Below are positions 38,756-46,603 of a DNA stretch of 64,000 nt, piece after piece (position 1 is the stretch's first letter; each line of letters begins with the position of its first letter). The stretch is from Albidovulum sediminicola (GTDB taxonomy: Bacteria; Pseudomonadota; Alphaproteobacteria; Rhodobacterales; Rhodobacteraceae). The notes under the pieces were generated by a model that saw nothing but the letters and a program-made list of their open reading frames with translations, searched no databases and was not told where the DNA came from. The stretch spans positions 62,001-126,000 of the forward strand of contig NZ_JAOWLA010000004.1 in assembly GCF_025751575.1 (NCBI RefSeq), given 5' to 3'. The translations under genes and the position numbers were made by a program.

Positions 38756-39900
38756 CCCCTCTCGGCCAGCAGCGCGCGGGCGGTGATGAGGCGCATGATC
38801 TCATTCGTGCCCTCAAGGATCTGATGGACGCGCAGGTCGCGCACGGTCTTTTCGACCCCGTAATCGGCCAGGTAGCCGTATCCGCCATGCAGTTGCAGGC
38901 ACTGGTTGGCGACATCAAAGGCGTTGTCGGTCACCAGAAGCTTCGCCATGGCGCAGAACTTGGTCGCATCGGGCGCCTTGCGGTCGAGCTTCCAGGCCGC
39001 CTGGCGCAGGAAGGTCCGGGCCGATTGCAGCTTGACCTCCATCTCCGCCAGGCGAAACTGCAGCGCCTGGAACTGGTCGATGGATCGGCCGAAGGCCTTG
39101 CGTTCGCCCATGTAGACAAGCGTCGCGTCCAGCGCCGCCTGCGCTGCGCCAAGCGCCGAGGCCGAGATGTTCAGCCGCCCGCCGTCCAGCCCTGCCATTG
39201 CGTAGGTGAACCCGCGGCCTTCTTCGCCCAGCAGGTTTTCAGCCGGAATCGTGCAGTCGTCGAACTGCACCTGCGCGGTGGGCTGGGCACGCCAGCCCAT
39301 CTTGTCCTCGAAGGCGCCGAAGGAAAGCCCCGGCGTCCCCGCCTCGATGACCACGGCAGAGATGCCCTTCGGCCCCTCTGCGCCGGTGCGCACCATCGTC
39401 AGATAGGCGTCCGAATAGCCGCCGCCCGAGATGAAGGCCTTGGTGCCGTTCAGCCGCCAGCCTTCGTTCGTCCGTTCGGCCCGCGTGCGCAGCGCCGCCG
39501 CGTCCGAGCCCGACCCCGGTTCCGTCAGGCAGTAGGAGAACACGGTTTCCAGCGTGCACATCGCGGGCAGCCAGCGCGCCTTGTCCTCGGGGCTGCCGAA
39601 CTTGTCGATCATGCCCGCGCACATGTTGTGGATCGACAGGAATGCGCCCACCGCTGGGCAGGCCATGGCCAGCGCCTCGAAGACCAGCGTGCCATCAAGC
39701 CGGGTCAAGCCCGAGCCGCCGTATTCCTCGCTCACATAGATGCCGCCGAGCCCCAGCGCACCGAGTTCGGGCCAGAGCGTCTTCGGGATCGTGCCCTCCG
39801 CTTCCCACTTTCGGGCGTTGGGGGCGATATGCTCCTGCCCGAAGGCATGAGCCATGTCGAAGATCGCCTGCTGTTCCTCGGTCAGGGCAAAATCCATCAA
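38752..39900 (-). CDS. Acyl-CoA dehydrogenase, isobutyryl-CoA type
   Basis: A 382-residue FAD enzyme that should oxidise isobutyryl-CoA to methacrylyl-CoA. Family motifs are YCLTEPGSGSDAAALRTRAE, FISGGGYSDAYLTMVRTG and LHGGYGYLADYGVEKTVRDLR, and the catalytic Glu lies in ILEGTNEIMR near residue 367. GGGAGG precedes the ATG. It leads the unit with the hydrolase and mmsB, so isobutyryl-CoA is the favoured substrate, although a short branched or straight acyl chain cannot be excluded from sequence alone. An AAATTCC-N10-GGAATTT palindrome stands just upstream. Confidence 0.92.
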   Translation of the reverse strand: MMDFALTEEQQAIFDMAHAFGQEHIAPNARKWEAEGTIPKTLWPELGALGLGGIYVSEEYGGSGLTRLDGTLVFEALAMACPAVGAFLSIHNMCAGMIDKFGSPEDKARWLPAMCTLETVFSYCLTEPGSGSDAAALRTRAERTNEGWRLNGTKAFISGGGYSDAYLTMVRTGAEGPKGISAVVIEAGTPGLSFGAFEDKMGWRAQPTAQVQFDDCTIPAENLLGEEGRGFTYAMAGLDGGRLNISASALGAAQAALDATLVYMGERKAFGRSIDQFQALQFRLAEMEVKLQSARTFLRQAAWKLDRKAPDATKFCAMAKLLVTDNAFDVANQCLQLHGGYGYLADYGVEKTVRDLRVHQILEGTNEIMRLITARALLAERG

Positions 39901-39932
39901 AGCCTCCCGCGACGCTGAATTGAACGGACGTT

Positions 39933-39956
39933 AAATTCCAACTGTTACAGGAATTT
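39933..39956. promoter_or_regulatory. Palindromic operator candidate upstream of the valine-degradation unit
   Basis: AAATTCC-AACTGTTACA-GGAATTT is a perfect 7-bp inverted repeat with a 10-base spacer, AT-rich in a GC-rich setting, 33-56 bases upstream of the acyl-CoA dehydrogenase ATG. The size fits a dimeric repressor of TetR or GntR type; the regulator is not identified. Confidence 0.5.
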
Positions 39957-40107
39957 TGCAAGGGCCGATGCGCGGGCCGTTTTGGTGGGCCGGGCGCCGC
40001 TAAAGTTTGCCGCAAATCCGATGAATGTGAAACGTGCGTCTTCGGTGGCCGTTAAGAATCGCGGCGCTACTACGAGGGCACCGAAACAGCCAAGCAGGGG
40101 AAACTGT

Positions 40108-40464
40108 ATGACACTGGCGAATTCGACCTGGTACCTCGACGTGAACGAAGGGGGCGCCAAGCCGTTCATCATCAAGGTGGTCTTCGGGCCGCAGAACAAT
40201 GACGGCGGCTCCGTCACCTTCGGTAGCCTGACCGGGCAATGGGCGGAATCCAACGGACTTTTCACGATCGAACTGCCGGGCGGAAGCTTCGGGTTCGACA
40301 CGATCTGGACGGGCGAATACCGGGGCAAGGCGGGATCGGGCTTTGGCTCGCCGGAGTTCAACAACATGGCCTTCGACTTCTCGATGACCACGACGCCCCC
40401 CGCGACCGGCGCGCTGTCTGACATTGGCGAGCTCTTGCAGGGTCTTCAGAAACGGGCCGCCTGA
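40108..40464 (+). CDS. Small protein of unknown function
   Basis: A 118-residue soluble protein I do not recognise. It begins MTLANSTWYLDVNEGG and is rich in predicted beta strands (FIIKVVFGPQN, GSVTFGSLTGQWAE, LFTIELPGGSFGFDTIWTGEYRG), with no signal peptide, cysteine or membrane segment, and ends with a short helix (IGELLQGLQKR). It could be a small beta-barrel. The start follows AGGGG at good spacing. It is divergent from the valine unit and convergent with mmsA, so it interrupts the valine genes on the opposite strand. Confidence 0.75.
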   Translation: MTLANSTWYLDVNEGGAKPFIIKVVFGPQNNDGGSVTFGSLTGQWAESNGLFTIELPGGSFGFDTIWTGEYRGKAGSGFGSPEFNNMAFDFSMTTTPPATGALSDIGELLQGLQKRAA

Positions 40465-40476
40465 GGGCATGAAAAA

Positions 40477-40500
40477 GGGGCGCGGCCTGTGCCGCGCCCC
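40477..40500. terminator. Strong hairpin terminator after mmsA
   Basis: GGGGCGCGGC-CTGT-GCCGCGCCCC is a perfect 10-bp stem with a 4-base loop. On the minus strand it is followed by CTTTTTC, so it is a rho-independent terminator for mmsA; the opposite gene may also use the stem. Confidence 0.88.
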
Positions 40501-40524
40501 GATCATTTCCGTCGGCGGATAGGG

Positions 40525-42024
40525 TCAGTCCATCGCCTTGAACGCGAACTCCCCGCCTTCCTTGATGCCCGAGAACCAGCGCGCCGTGACGGTCTTGGTC
40601 TTGGTGTAGAAGCGGAAGGCGTCGGGCCCATACTGGTTCAGGTCGCCGAAGGCCGACTTTTTCCAGCCGCCGAAGGAGAAGTAGGACAGCGGCACCGGGA
40701 TCGGGAAGTTGATGCCCACCATGCCCACGTTGACACGGGACGCGAAGTCGCGGGCGGTGTCGCCATCGGCGGTGAAGATCGCCGTGCCGTTGCCGTAGGG
40801 GTTGTCCATCGTCAGCCTCAGCGCTTCGTCATAGGTCTTGGCGCGGACCTGGCTCAGGACGGGGCCGAAGATCTCTTCCTTGTAGATGTCCATCTCGGCC
40901 GTGACGTTGTCAAACAGCGTCGGGCCGACGAAGAAGCCGTTCTCATACCCCTGGAGCGTGAAATCGCGACCGTCGGTCACAAGCGTCGCGCCCTGTTCCA
41001 CGCCGGAGGTGATCAGCCCCTTGACCCGCTCTTGCGATGCGCGGGTGATCAGCGGGCCGTAGTCCACATCCTCGCCCGCGGTGTAGGGGCCGACCTTCAG
41101 CTTCTCGATGCGCGGCACCAGCCGTTCGATCAGCGCGTCGGCGGTCTTGTCACCGACCGGGACCGCAACCGAGATTGCCATGCAGCGTTCGCCCGCCGCG
41201 CCAAAGCCCGCGCCGACCAGCGCGTCGGCGGCCTTGTCCATGTCGGCATCCGGCATGATGATCATGTGGTTCTTCGCACCGCCGAAGCACTGCGCGCGCT
41301 TGCCGTTCGAAGCCGCGCGGCCATAGATGTACTGCGCGATCGGCGTGGAGCCGACGAAGCCAACGGCCTGGATCGTCTCGTGGTCAAGGATCGCGTCGAC
41401 GACTTCCTTGTCGCCGTTGACGACCTGAAGCACGCCATCGGGCAGGCCCGCCTCTTGCAGCAGTTCCGCCAGCAGGAGCGAGGTCGAGGGACAGCGCTCG
41501 GACGGTTTGAGGATCATCGCGTTGCCGCTGGCCAGCGCCGGCGCCATCTTCCACAGCGGGATCATGGCGGGGAAGTTGAAGGGCGTGATGCCGGCGACGA
41601 CACCAAGCGGCTGGCGCATCGAGAAGAGGTCGATCCCCGGGCCGCCGTCGTTCATGTATTCGCCCTTGAGAAGCGCGGGCGCGCCCATGCAGACCTCGAC
41701 GACCTCAAGACCACGCTGCACGTCGCCGCGGGCGTCGGGCAGGGTCTTGCCGTGCTCGCGGCTGACGGCCTCGGCGAGCTTGTCCATGTTCTCGTTGATG
41801 AGGGCGGCGAATTTCATCATCACCCGCGCGCGGCGCTGCGGGTTGGTCGCGCCCCAGGCGACCTGGGCCTTGGCGGCGTCGTCCACCGCGGCGCTGAGTT
41901 CCGCGACGGAAGCCAGCGGCACCTTGGCCTGAACTTCGCCGGTGGCGGGGTTGAAGACATCGGTGAAGCGCCCGGTGGTGCCCTTCACATGCTTGCCGTT
42001 GATCCAGTGGGTCAGTTCTTGCAT
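40525..42024 (-). CDS. mmsA: Methylmalonate-semialdehyde dehydrogenase (CoA-acylating)
   Basis: A 499-residue aldehyde dehydrogenase that turns methylmalonate semialdehyde into propionyl-CoA, the last specific step of valine breakdown. The catalytic Cys is at about residue 281 in GAAGERCMAISVAVPVG. The GERCMA context, lack of the general-base Glu before it (GGAKNHMIIMPDAD region) and ITPFNFPAMIPLWKMAPALASGN are typical of the CoA-dependent MmsA branch. GGAGG precedes the ATG at 42024; an upstream open stretch has no homology. It is divergent from a LysR gene and physically near, but not in, the acyl-CoA dehydrogenase unit. Confidence 0.95.
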   Translation of the reverse strand: MQELTHWINGKHVKGTTGRFTDVFNPATGEVQAKVPLASVAELSAAVDDAAKAQVAWGATNPQRRARVMMKFAALINENMDKLAEAVSREHGKTLPDARGDVQRGLEVVEVCMGAPALLKGEYMNDGGPGIDLFSMRQPLGVVAGITPFNFPAMIPLWKMAPALASGNAMILKPSERCPSTSLLLAELLQEAGLPDGVLQVVNGDKEVVDAILDHETIQAVGFVGSTPIAQYIYGRAASNGKRAQCFGGAKNHMIIMPDADMDKAADALVGAGFGAAGERCMAISVAVPVGDKTADALIERLVPRIEKLKVGPYTAGEDVDYGPLITRASQERVKGLITSGVEQGATLVTDGRDFTLQGYENGFFVGPTLFDNVTAEMDIYKEEIFGPVLSQVRAKTYDEALRLTMDNPYGNGTAIFTADGDTARDFASRVNVGMVGINFPIPVPLSYFSFGGWKKSAFGDLNQYGPDAFRFYTKTKTVTARWFSGIKEGGEFAFKAMD

Positions 42025-42127
42025 TTCAAGCCTCCCGAATGTGCTGGGCGCACAATAGTCTTGCAGAATTGCGTGGAAAAGAGGCAGTTTCCCAAATGTG
42101 TTTTGCATTTTTGCAGGGGGTGGCTCG

Positions 42128-43021
42128 ATGGCCGATTGGGATGATCTGCGAATATTCCTTGCTGTTGCCCGGGCAGAAAGCCTCTCCGGGGCGGGTAAGG
42201 TCTTGAAGCTCGACCCCGCCACGGTCGGCCGGCGCGTCGCCCGGCTGGAGGAGCGGATGGCGGCGCGGCTCTTCGTGCGCTCCGCGCAAGGTTACGCGCT
42301 GACGGGCGAGGGGCAGCGCCTTCAGGCCCATGCGACGCGCGTCGAACAGGCGGTGACCGAGGCGATCGAGGATGTCGGGGCAGAGGGTCCCGGCCTGACC
42401 GGCCAGATCCGGATCGGCGCGCCGGACGGCTGCGCGAACTACCTGCTGCCGCAGATCGTCGCGCAGATTTGCGCCGACCATCCGGGGCTGGAGGTTCAGA
42501 TCGTCGCCCAGCCGCGCGTCTTCAACCTGTCCAAGCGTGAGGCCGACGTCGCCATCGCGGTCAGCCCGCCGGTCGCGGGCCACCTGACGGTGCAGCGGCT
42601 GACCGACTACAAGCTGCACATGGCGGCGGCGCAGGAATACCTTGATCGTCACCCACCGATCGAGAGTCTTGCCGACCTGAAGGGACACCCCACCATCGGC
42701 TATATCCCCGACCTGATCTTCGACAAGGAACTCGACTACCAGTCCGAGGCGGGGATGGAGAGTGTCACGCTTGCCTCGAACTCGGTCTCGGTGCAGCTGA
42801 ACTGGGTGCGGATCGGGGCCGGGATCGCGGTGGTGCATGATTTCGCGCTTCCCGCATTGCCGGGGCTGGTGAAGATTCTGCCGGACCAGTTGTCGCTGAC
42901 GCGCTCCTTCTACTTGATCCGGCATCCTGAGGATCGGCGCGTCGAGCGGCTGAACCGGTTTTCCGAATTGCTTGGCCAGGGCGTGCGCCGGGAGGTCGCC
43001 CGGCTGGAATCCCTGTCTTGA
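42128..43021 (+). CDS. LysR family transcriptional regulator
   Basis: A 297-residue LysR regulator: winged helix at residues 1-60 (WDDLRIFLAVARAESLSGAG, then KLDPATVGRRVARLEERM), linker helix and a two-lobed effector domain starting GLTGQIRIGAPDG. The helix pattern ATVGRR differs from the common AVSRQI and is typical of one alphaproteobacterial branch. It is divergent from mmsA with 103 bases between starts, so it probably controls mmsA and itself. The start at 42128 follows CAGGGGG and begins the conserved domain. Confidence 0.9.
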   Translation: MADWDDLRIFLAVARAESLSGAGKVLKLDPATVGRRVARLEERMAARLFVRSAQGYALTGEGQRLQAHATRVEQAVTEAIEDVGAEGPGLTGQIRIGAPDGCANYLLPQIVAQICADHPGLEVQIVAQPRVFNLSKREADVAIAVSPPVAGHLTVQRLTDYKLHMAAAQEYLDRHPPIESLADLKGHPTIGYIPDLIFDKELDYQSEAGMESVTLASNSVSVQLNWVRIGAGIAVVHDFALPALPGLVKILPDQLSLTRSFYLIRHPEDRRVERLNRFSELLGQGVRREVARLESLS

Positions 43022-43068
43022 CAGAATGTTGCCTAACGGAGACGCTGAGAGAAAGGATCGTTCTGTCA
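43019..43068. repeat. 8-bp inverted repeat between lysR and the CBS gene
   Basis: TGACAGAA (43019-43026, including the lysR stop codon) and TTCTGTCA (43061-43068) are exact complements separated by 34 bases. The second arm ends just before the CAGGAGG ribosome site of the CBS gene, so the pair could form an RNA structure or a spaced operator. Confidence 0.35.
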
Positions 43069-43078
43069 GGAGGTTGTC

Positions 43079-43513
43079 ATGCAGGTTCATCAGATGCTCC
43101 GCGCCAAGTCCCAGGGGCAAATCGTCACCGTGAAGCCGGAGAGCTCGGTGGCCGATGCCGCGCGCCTGCTGTCCGAACGGCGGATCGGCGCGGTGATCGT
43201 CTCGATCGACGGCAAGCAGCCGCTCGGCATCCTCTCCGAACGCGACATCGTGCGGGACCTTGGGCGCCGCGGCGCCTCCTGCATGGCCGACAAGGTCGAG
43301 GCGCTGATGACGCGCAACCTGATCAGCTGCGCCCCTGACGATTCTGCCGACAGCGTGCTGGAGCGGATGACCCAGGGCCGGTTCCGCCACATGCCGGTGA
43401 TGCAGGACGGCGCGATGATCGGCATCATCTCGATCGGGGACGTGGTGGCGGCGCGGATTTCCGAACTGGCGATGGAGAAGGACGCGCTGGCGGGGATGAT
43501 CATGGGGAACTGA
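43079..43513 (+). CDS. CBS-pair domain protein
   Basis: A 144-residue protein made of two CBS motifs forming one Bateman module (ITVKPESSVADAARLLSERRIGAVIVS... and LISCAPDDSADSVLERMTQGRFRHMPVM). Such stand-alone modules bind adenine nucleotides or SAM and regulate partner proteins. GILSERDIV and GIISIGDVV are the conserved strand-turn segments. CAGGAGG is ideally placed before the ATG. It lies between the LysR gene and coaD, all on the same strand; no partner is apparent. Confidence 0.9.
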   Translation: MQVHQMLRAKSQGQIVTVKPESSVADAARLLSERRIGAVIVSIDGKQPLGILSERDIVRDLGRRGASCMADKVEALMTRNLISCAPDDSADSVLERMTQGRFRHMPVMQDGAMIGIISIGDVVAARISELAMEKDALAGMIMGN

Positions 43514-43590
43514 GCCCGCCGGGCTTGCATTTCGCGGCGCAATATTGTTGCGTGCGCGCATGAGAGGCGCGTCAGGAAAGGACAGACCCC

Positions 43591-44088
43591 ATGCGCATCG
43601 GTCTTTATCCCGGCACGTTCGATCCGGTCACGCTTGGCCACACCGACATCATCCAGCGCGCCATGGCGCTGGTTGACCGGCTGGTGATCGGCGTGGCGAT
43701 CAACCGCGACAAGGGGCCGCTGTTCTCGCTCGAAGAGCGCGTGGCGATGGTCGAGGCCGAATGCAAGGTGATCGCCGCGCGGACCGGGGGCGAGATCCTC
43801 GTGCATCCGTTTGAGAACTTGCTGATCGACTGCGCGCGCGATGTCGGCGCCAGCGTCATCGTGCGCGGGCTCCGGGCCGTGGCGGACTTCGAGTACGAAT
43901 TCCAGATGGTCGGCATGAACCGGGCGATGGACGACACGGTCGAAACCGTCTTCCTGATGGCGGATGCCCGCCGTCAGGCGATCGCCTCGAAGCTCGTCAA
44001 GGAAATCGCCCGGCTGGGCGGCGACGTCACCAGGTTTGTCACTCCGGACGTGCGGGCGGCGCTATACGCCAAGCTCGGCCGAAGCTGA
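43591..44088 (+). CDS. coaD: Phosphopantetheine adenylyltransferase
   Basis: A 165-residue nucleotidyltransferase that makes dephospho-CoA from 4'-phosphopantetheine and ATP. The T/HxGH motif is in GTFDPVTLGHTDII, and the second motif region RGLRAVADFEYEFQMVGMNR and the SSKLV-like segment (ASKLVKEIARLGGDVTRFV) are intact. Length is standard. AGGAAAGG precedes the ATG. It ends 16 bases before the stop of the convergent GAPDH gene. Confidence 0.96.
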   Translation: MRIGLYPGTFDPVTLGHTDIIQRAMALVDRLVIGVAINRDKGPLFSLEERVAMVEAECKVIAARTGGEILVHPFENLLIDCARDVGASVIVRGLRAVADFEYEFQMVGMNRAMDDTVETVFLMADARRQAIASKLVKEIARLGGDVTRFVTPDVRAALYAKLGRS

Positions 44089-44104
44089 GCGGGACCCGCG
44101 CGCC

Positions 44105-45106
44105 TCAGATCAGCTTGCCCATCGCGACGGCCGTGTCGGCCATGCGGTTGGAAAAGCCCCATTCGTTGTCGTACCAGCTGAGGACGGAGCAAAGCGTGCC
44201 GTCCATGACCTTGGTCTGATCCAGATGGAAGACGCTCGAATGCGGGTCGTGGTTGAAATCGGAGGAGACGTTCTTGAAGGGCGTGTAGCCCAGGATGCCC
44301 TTCAACGCCCCGTCAGCGGCGGCCTTGATTGCCGCGTTGATCTCTTCGACGCTCGTCGCGCGCTTGGCGATGAATTTCAGATCGACGACCGAGACGTTGG
44401 GCGTCGGTACCCGGATTGCGAAGCCGTCGAGCTTGCCCTTCAGTTCCGGCAGCACCAGCCCCACCGCCTTCGCGGCTCCGGTCGAAGTTGGGATCATCGA
44501 CAGCGCCGCCGCCCGCGCGCGGTAAAGGTCCTTGTGCATCGTGTCCAGCGTCGGCTGGTCGCCGGTGTAGGAATGGATGGTCGTCATCATCCCCTTTTCG
44601 ATCCCGATCGCTTCATTGAGGACCTTGGCGACCGGGCTGAGGCAGTTCGTCGTGCAGGAGGCGTTGGAAACGACGATGTCGTCCCGGGTCAGCGTGTTGT
44701 GGTTGACGCCGAAGACGATGGTCTTGTCCGCGCCATCGCCAGGGGCCGAGATCAGCACCCGCTTGGATCCGTTTTCCAGATGCGGCAGGCATTTTTCCTT
44801 GGAGGTGAAGATGCCCGTGCATTCCATCACCACATCGACATGCGCCCAGGGAAGGTCTGCGGGGTTGCGAATGGCGGTGACGTCCATCGGGCCGCGACCG
44901 ACGTCGATCGTGGTTTCGGTCGTCGTCACGGTGGCCGGGAAGCGGCCATGGACGCTGTCGAAGCGAAGAAGATGGGCGTTGGTTTCGACCGGGCCCAGAT
45001 CGTTGATCGCAACGACCTCGATATCGGTGCGTCCCGACTCGATGATCGCTCTCAGCACGTTGCGCCCGATGCGCCCGAACCCGTTGATCGCTACCTTGAC
45101 CGCCAT
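44105..45106 (-). CDS. gap: Glyceraldehyde-3-phosphate dehydrogenase, paralogue 1
   Basis: A 333-residue phosphorylating GAPDH. The catalytic Cys is in SNASCTTNC, the phosphate-binding region [16 protein letters not shown] and TSTGAAKA. The cofactor-selecting Asp after the second strand is present ([11 protein letters not shown]), pointing to NAD specificity. The ATG at 45106 is preferred over 45112 because GGAGG then lies eight bases upstream. A LacI-type operator sequence is found 44-57 bases upstream. It is one of two tandem GAPDH genes, separated by a 47-residue membrane protein gene. Confidence 0.95.
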   Translation of the reverse strand: MAVKVAINGFGRIGRNVLRAIIESGRTDIEVVAINDLGPVETNAHLLRFDSVHGRFPATVTTTETTIDVGRGPMDVTAIRNPADLPWAHVDVVMECTGIFTSKEKCLPHLENGSKRVLISAPGDGADKTIVFGVNHNTLTRDDIVVSNASCTTNCLSPVAKVLNEAIGIEKGMMTTIHSYTGDQPTLDTMHKDLYRARAAALSMIPTSTGAAKAVGLVLPELKGKLDGFAIRVPTPNVSVVDLKFIAKRATSVEEINAAIKAAADGALKGILGYTPFKNVSSDFNHDPHSSVFHLDQTKVMDGTLCSVLSWYDNEWGFSNRMADTAVAMGKLI

Positions 45107-45149
45107 TGCCATGCCCTCCGCAAGTCGGAGCCACGGCCCCGCGAATTTG

Positions 45150-45163
45150 CGTTACCGCTAACA
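45150..45163. promoter_or_regulatory. LacI-type operator upstream of GAPDH paralogue 1
   Basis: Read on the minus strand this is TGTTAGCGGTAACG, a near-palindrome of the TGTTA-N4-TAACA kind bound by LacI-family regulators. It resembles, from memory, the CceR site of Rhodobacter sphaeroides, a regulator of central carbon metabolism. Related copies lie upstream of the second GAPDH gene. Confidence 0.6.
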
Positions 45164-45201
45164 TCATTTGCTATGGCAAAGTCAACAGGAGAGTTCGGGC
45201 G

Positions 45202-45345
45202 CTAACGCCAGAAGGCCAGATACTCGATCAGATCGGCGAATTTCTTCGCAAGAAACAGCGAAGCCGCGCCCCCGGCCCACCAGAAGTCGGCAAGAAGCGC
45301 GGCAATCGCTATGACAGCCAAGACTGCGGCAATCCGGTTGGTCAT
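45202..45345 (-). CDS. 47-residue single-pass membrane protein
   Basis: A very small protein between the two GAPDH genes, starting MTNRIAAVLAVIAIAALLAD with one transmembrane helix (residues about 5-21), then FWWAGGAASLFLAKKF and an aromatic C-terminus (IEYLAFWR). It starts 31 bases after the stop of GAPDH paralogue 2 and is on the same strand, so it is probably translated from that message. I believe similar short proteins sit next to gap in other Rhodobacteraceae, which would support its reality. No function is known. Confidence 0.65.
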   Translation of the reverse strand: MTNRIAAVLAVIAIAALLADFWWAGGAASLFLAKKFADLIEYLAFWR

Positions 45346-45376
45346 GGGCGGGGGCGCGCAGGCCCCCCGGGGCTCC

Positions 45377-46381
45377 TTATTGCAGGAGCCGCCCCATCGC
45401 GCCGGCCACATCGGCCATCCGGCAGGAGAAGCCCCATTCGTTGTCGTACCAGGCCAGAACCCGGACGGTGCGCTTGCCCACCACCTTCGTCTGATCCGGT
45501 GCGAAGATAGAGGAGAAGGGCGTGTGGTTGAAGTCGATGGAAACCTTCGGCTCCGGGTCATAGGACAGGACCATGCCCATGTAGCCTGCCGCGGCTTCCC
45601 TTACGATTTCGTTTACATCGGCGACCGTCACATCCTTGCCCGCCTGGAAGGTTAGGTCCACGGCAGAGACGTTGGGCGTCGGCACGCGGATCGCGGTCCC
45701 GTCAAGCTTGCCCGCGAGTTCGGGAAGCACTTCGCCCAGGGCCTTGGCGGCACCGGTCGAGGTCGGGATCATCGCCATCGCGGCCGCGCGGGCGCGATAC
45801 AGGTCCTTGTGGCGGCGGTCGAGCGTCGGCTGGTCGCCGGTGTAGCTGTGGATCGTCGTCATGATGCCCGACTCGATCCCGATCGCGTCGTTCAACACCT
45901 TGGCGATCGGCGCCAGGCAGTTCGTCGTGCAGGAGCCGTTCGAGACGACCAGATGTTCGGCCTTCAGTTCACGATGGTTCACGCCGTAGACCACGGTCTT
46001 GTCGGCGCGCTTGGCGGGGGCGGAAACCAGAACGCGCTTGGCGCCGCGGGTCAGGTGCACGGCGGCCTTGTCGCGGTCGTTGAACTTGCCGGTGCATTCC
46101 AGCACTACGTCAACCCCATCCCAGTCCAGTTCGTCGGGGTTGTAGGTCGACATGACCTCGATCGGCCCACGGCCAAGGTCGAGCGTGTTGCCCGCGACCT
46201 TCACAGGACCGGAGAAGCGGCCATGGACGCTGTCGTATTTCAGCAGGTGCGCGTTGGTCTCGATCGGGCCGGTGGCGTTGATCTTGACCACCTGAACGTC
46301 ATTGCGGGCGGCTTCGGCGATGTGCGCAAGCGTACAGCGGCCAATCCGGCCAAATCCGTTGATTCCGATGGTGACGGTCAT
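45377..46381 (-). CDS. gap: Glyceraldehyde-3-phosphate dehydrogenase, paralogue 2
   Basis: A 334-residue GAPDH with the catalytic Cys in SNGSCTTNC. It differs from paralogue 1 at the cofactor site: KINATGPIETN replaces [11 protein letters not shown], so the Asp that normally fixes NAD is Ala, and TLDRRHKDL places two Arg where NAD enzymes have Leu-Pro or similar. Both changes are compatible with NADP use, as in GapB-type gluconeogenic enzymes; this is inference. AGGAG precedes the ATG. Two LacI-type operators lie upstream. It is followed by the 47-residue gene. Confidence 0.94.
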   Translation of the reverse strand: MTVTIGINGFGRIGRCTLAHIAEAARNDVQVVKINATGPIETNAHLLKYDSVHGRFSGPVKVAGNTLDLGRGPIEVMSTYNPDELDWDGVDVVLECTGKFNDRDKAAVHLTRGAKRVLVSAPAKRADKTVVYGVNHRELKAEHLVVSNGSCTTNCLAPIAKVLNDAIGIESGIMTTIHSYTGDQPTLDRRHKDLYRARAAAMAMIPTSTGAAKALGEVLPELAGKLDGTAIRVPTPNVSAVDLTFQAGKDVTVADVNEIVREAAAGYMGMVLSYDPEPKVSIDFNHTPFSSIFAPDQTKVVGKRTVRVLAWYDNEWGFSCRMADVAGAMGRLLQ

Positions 46382-46465
46382 GCAACTCTCCTGATCCTGT
46401 CGCGCACGCGAGTCTCTTATCGGAATAGCAGCGAAGAAAATTCATTAAAACCCGCTATTTCAATA

Positions 46466-46479
46466 TGTTAGCGAAAACA
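46466..46479. promoter_or_regulatory. LacI-type operator upstream of GAPDH paralogue 2, copy A
   Basis: TGTTAGCGAAAACA, a half-perfect form of TGTTA-N4-TAACA. It is repeated exactly 20 bases downstream (46486-46499), placing both on the same face of the helix. It lies in the divergent region between paralogue 2 (start 46381) and the DUF808 gene (start 46604). Confidence 0.6.
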
Positions 46480-46485
46480 GTGGGC

Positions 46486-46499
46486 TGTTAGCGAAAACA
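46486..46499. promoter_or_regulatory. LacI-type operator upstream of GAPDH paralogue 2, copy B
   Basis: Identical 14-mer TGTTAGCGAAAACA to copy A with a 20-base start-to-start distance (about two helical turns). The repeat extends one base further (G) on the right. Tandem phased copies suggest cooperative binding. Confidence 0.6.
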
Positions 46500-46603
46500 G
46501 CGGCATCAATATGCGGTCTCCGACGCTTCTGTTCTCGTTTTCGCCATCGGCTTGTGTGCCCCGGCCAATCGGATAGTGTGGCGCGGCTTTGAGGGAGACG
46601 GAC

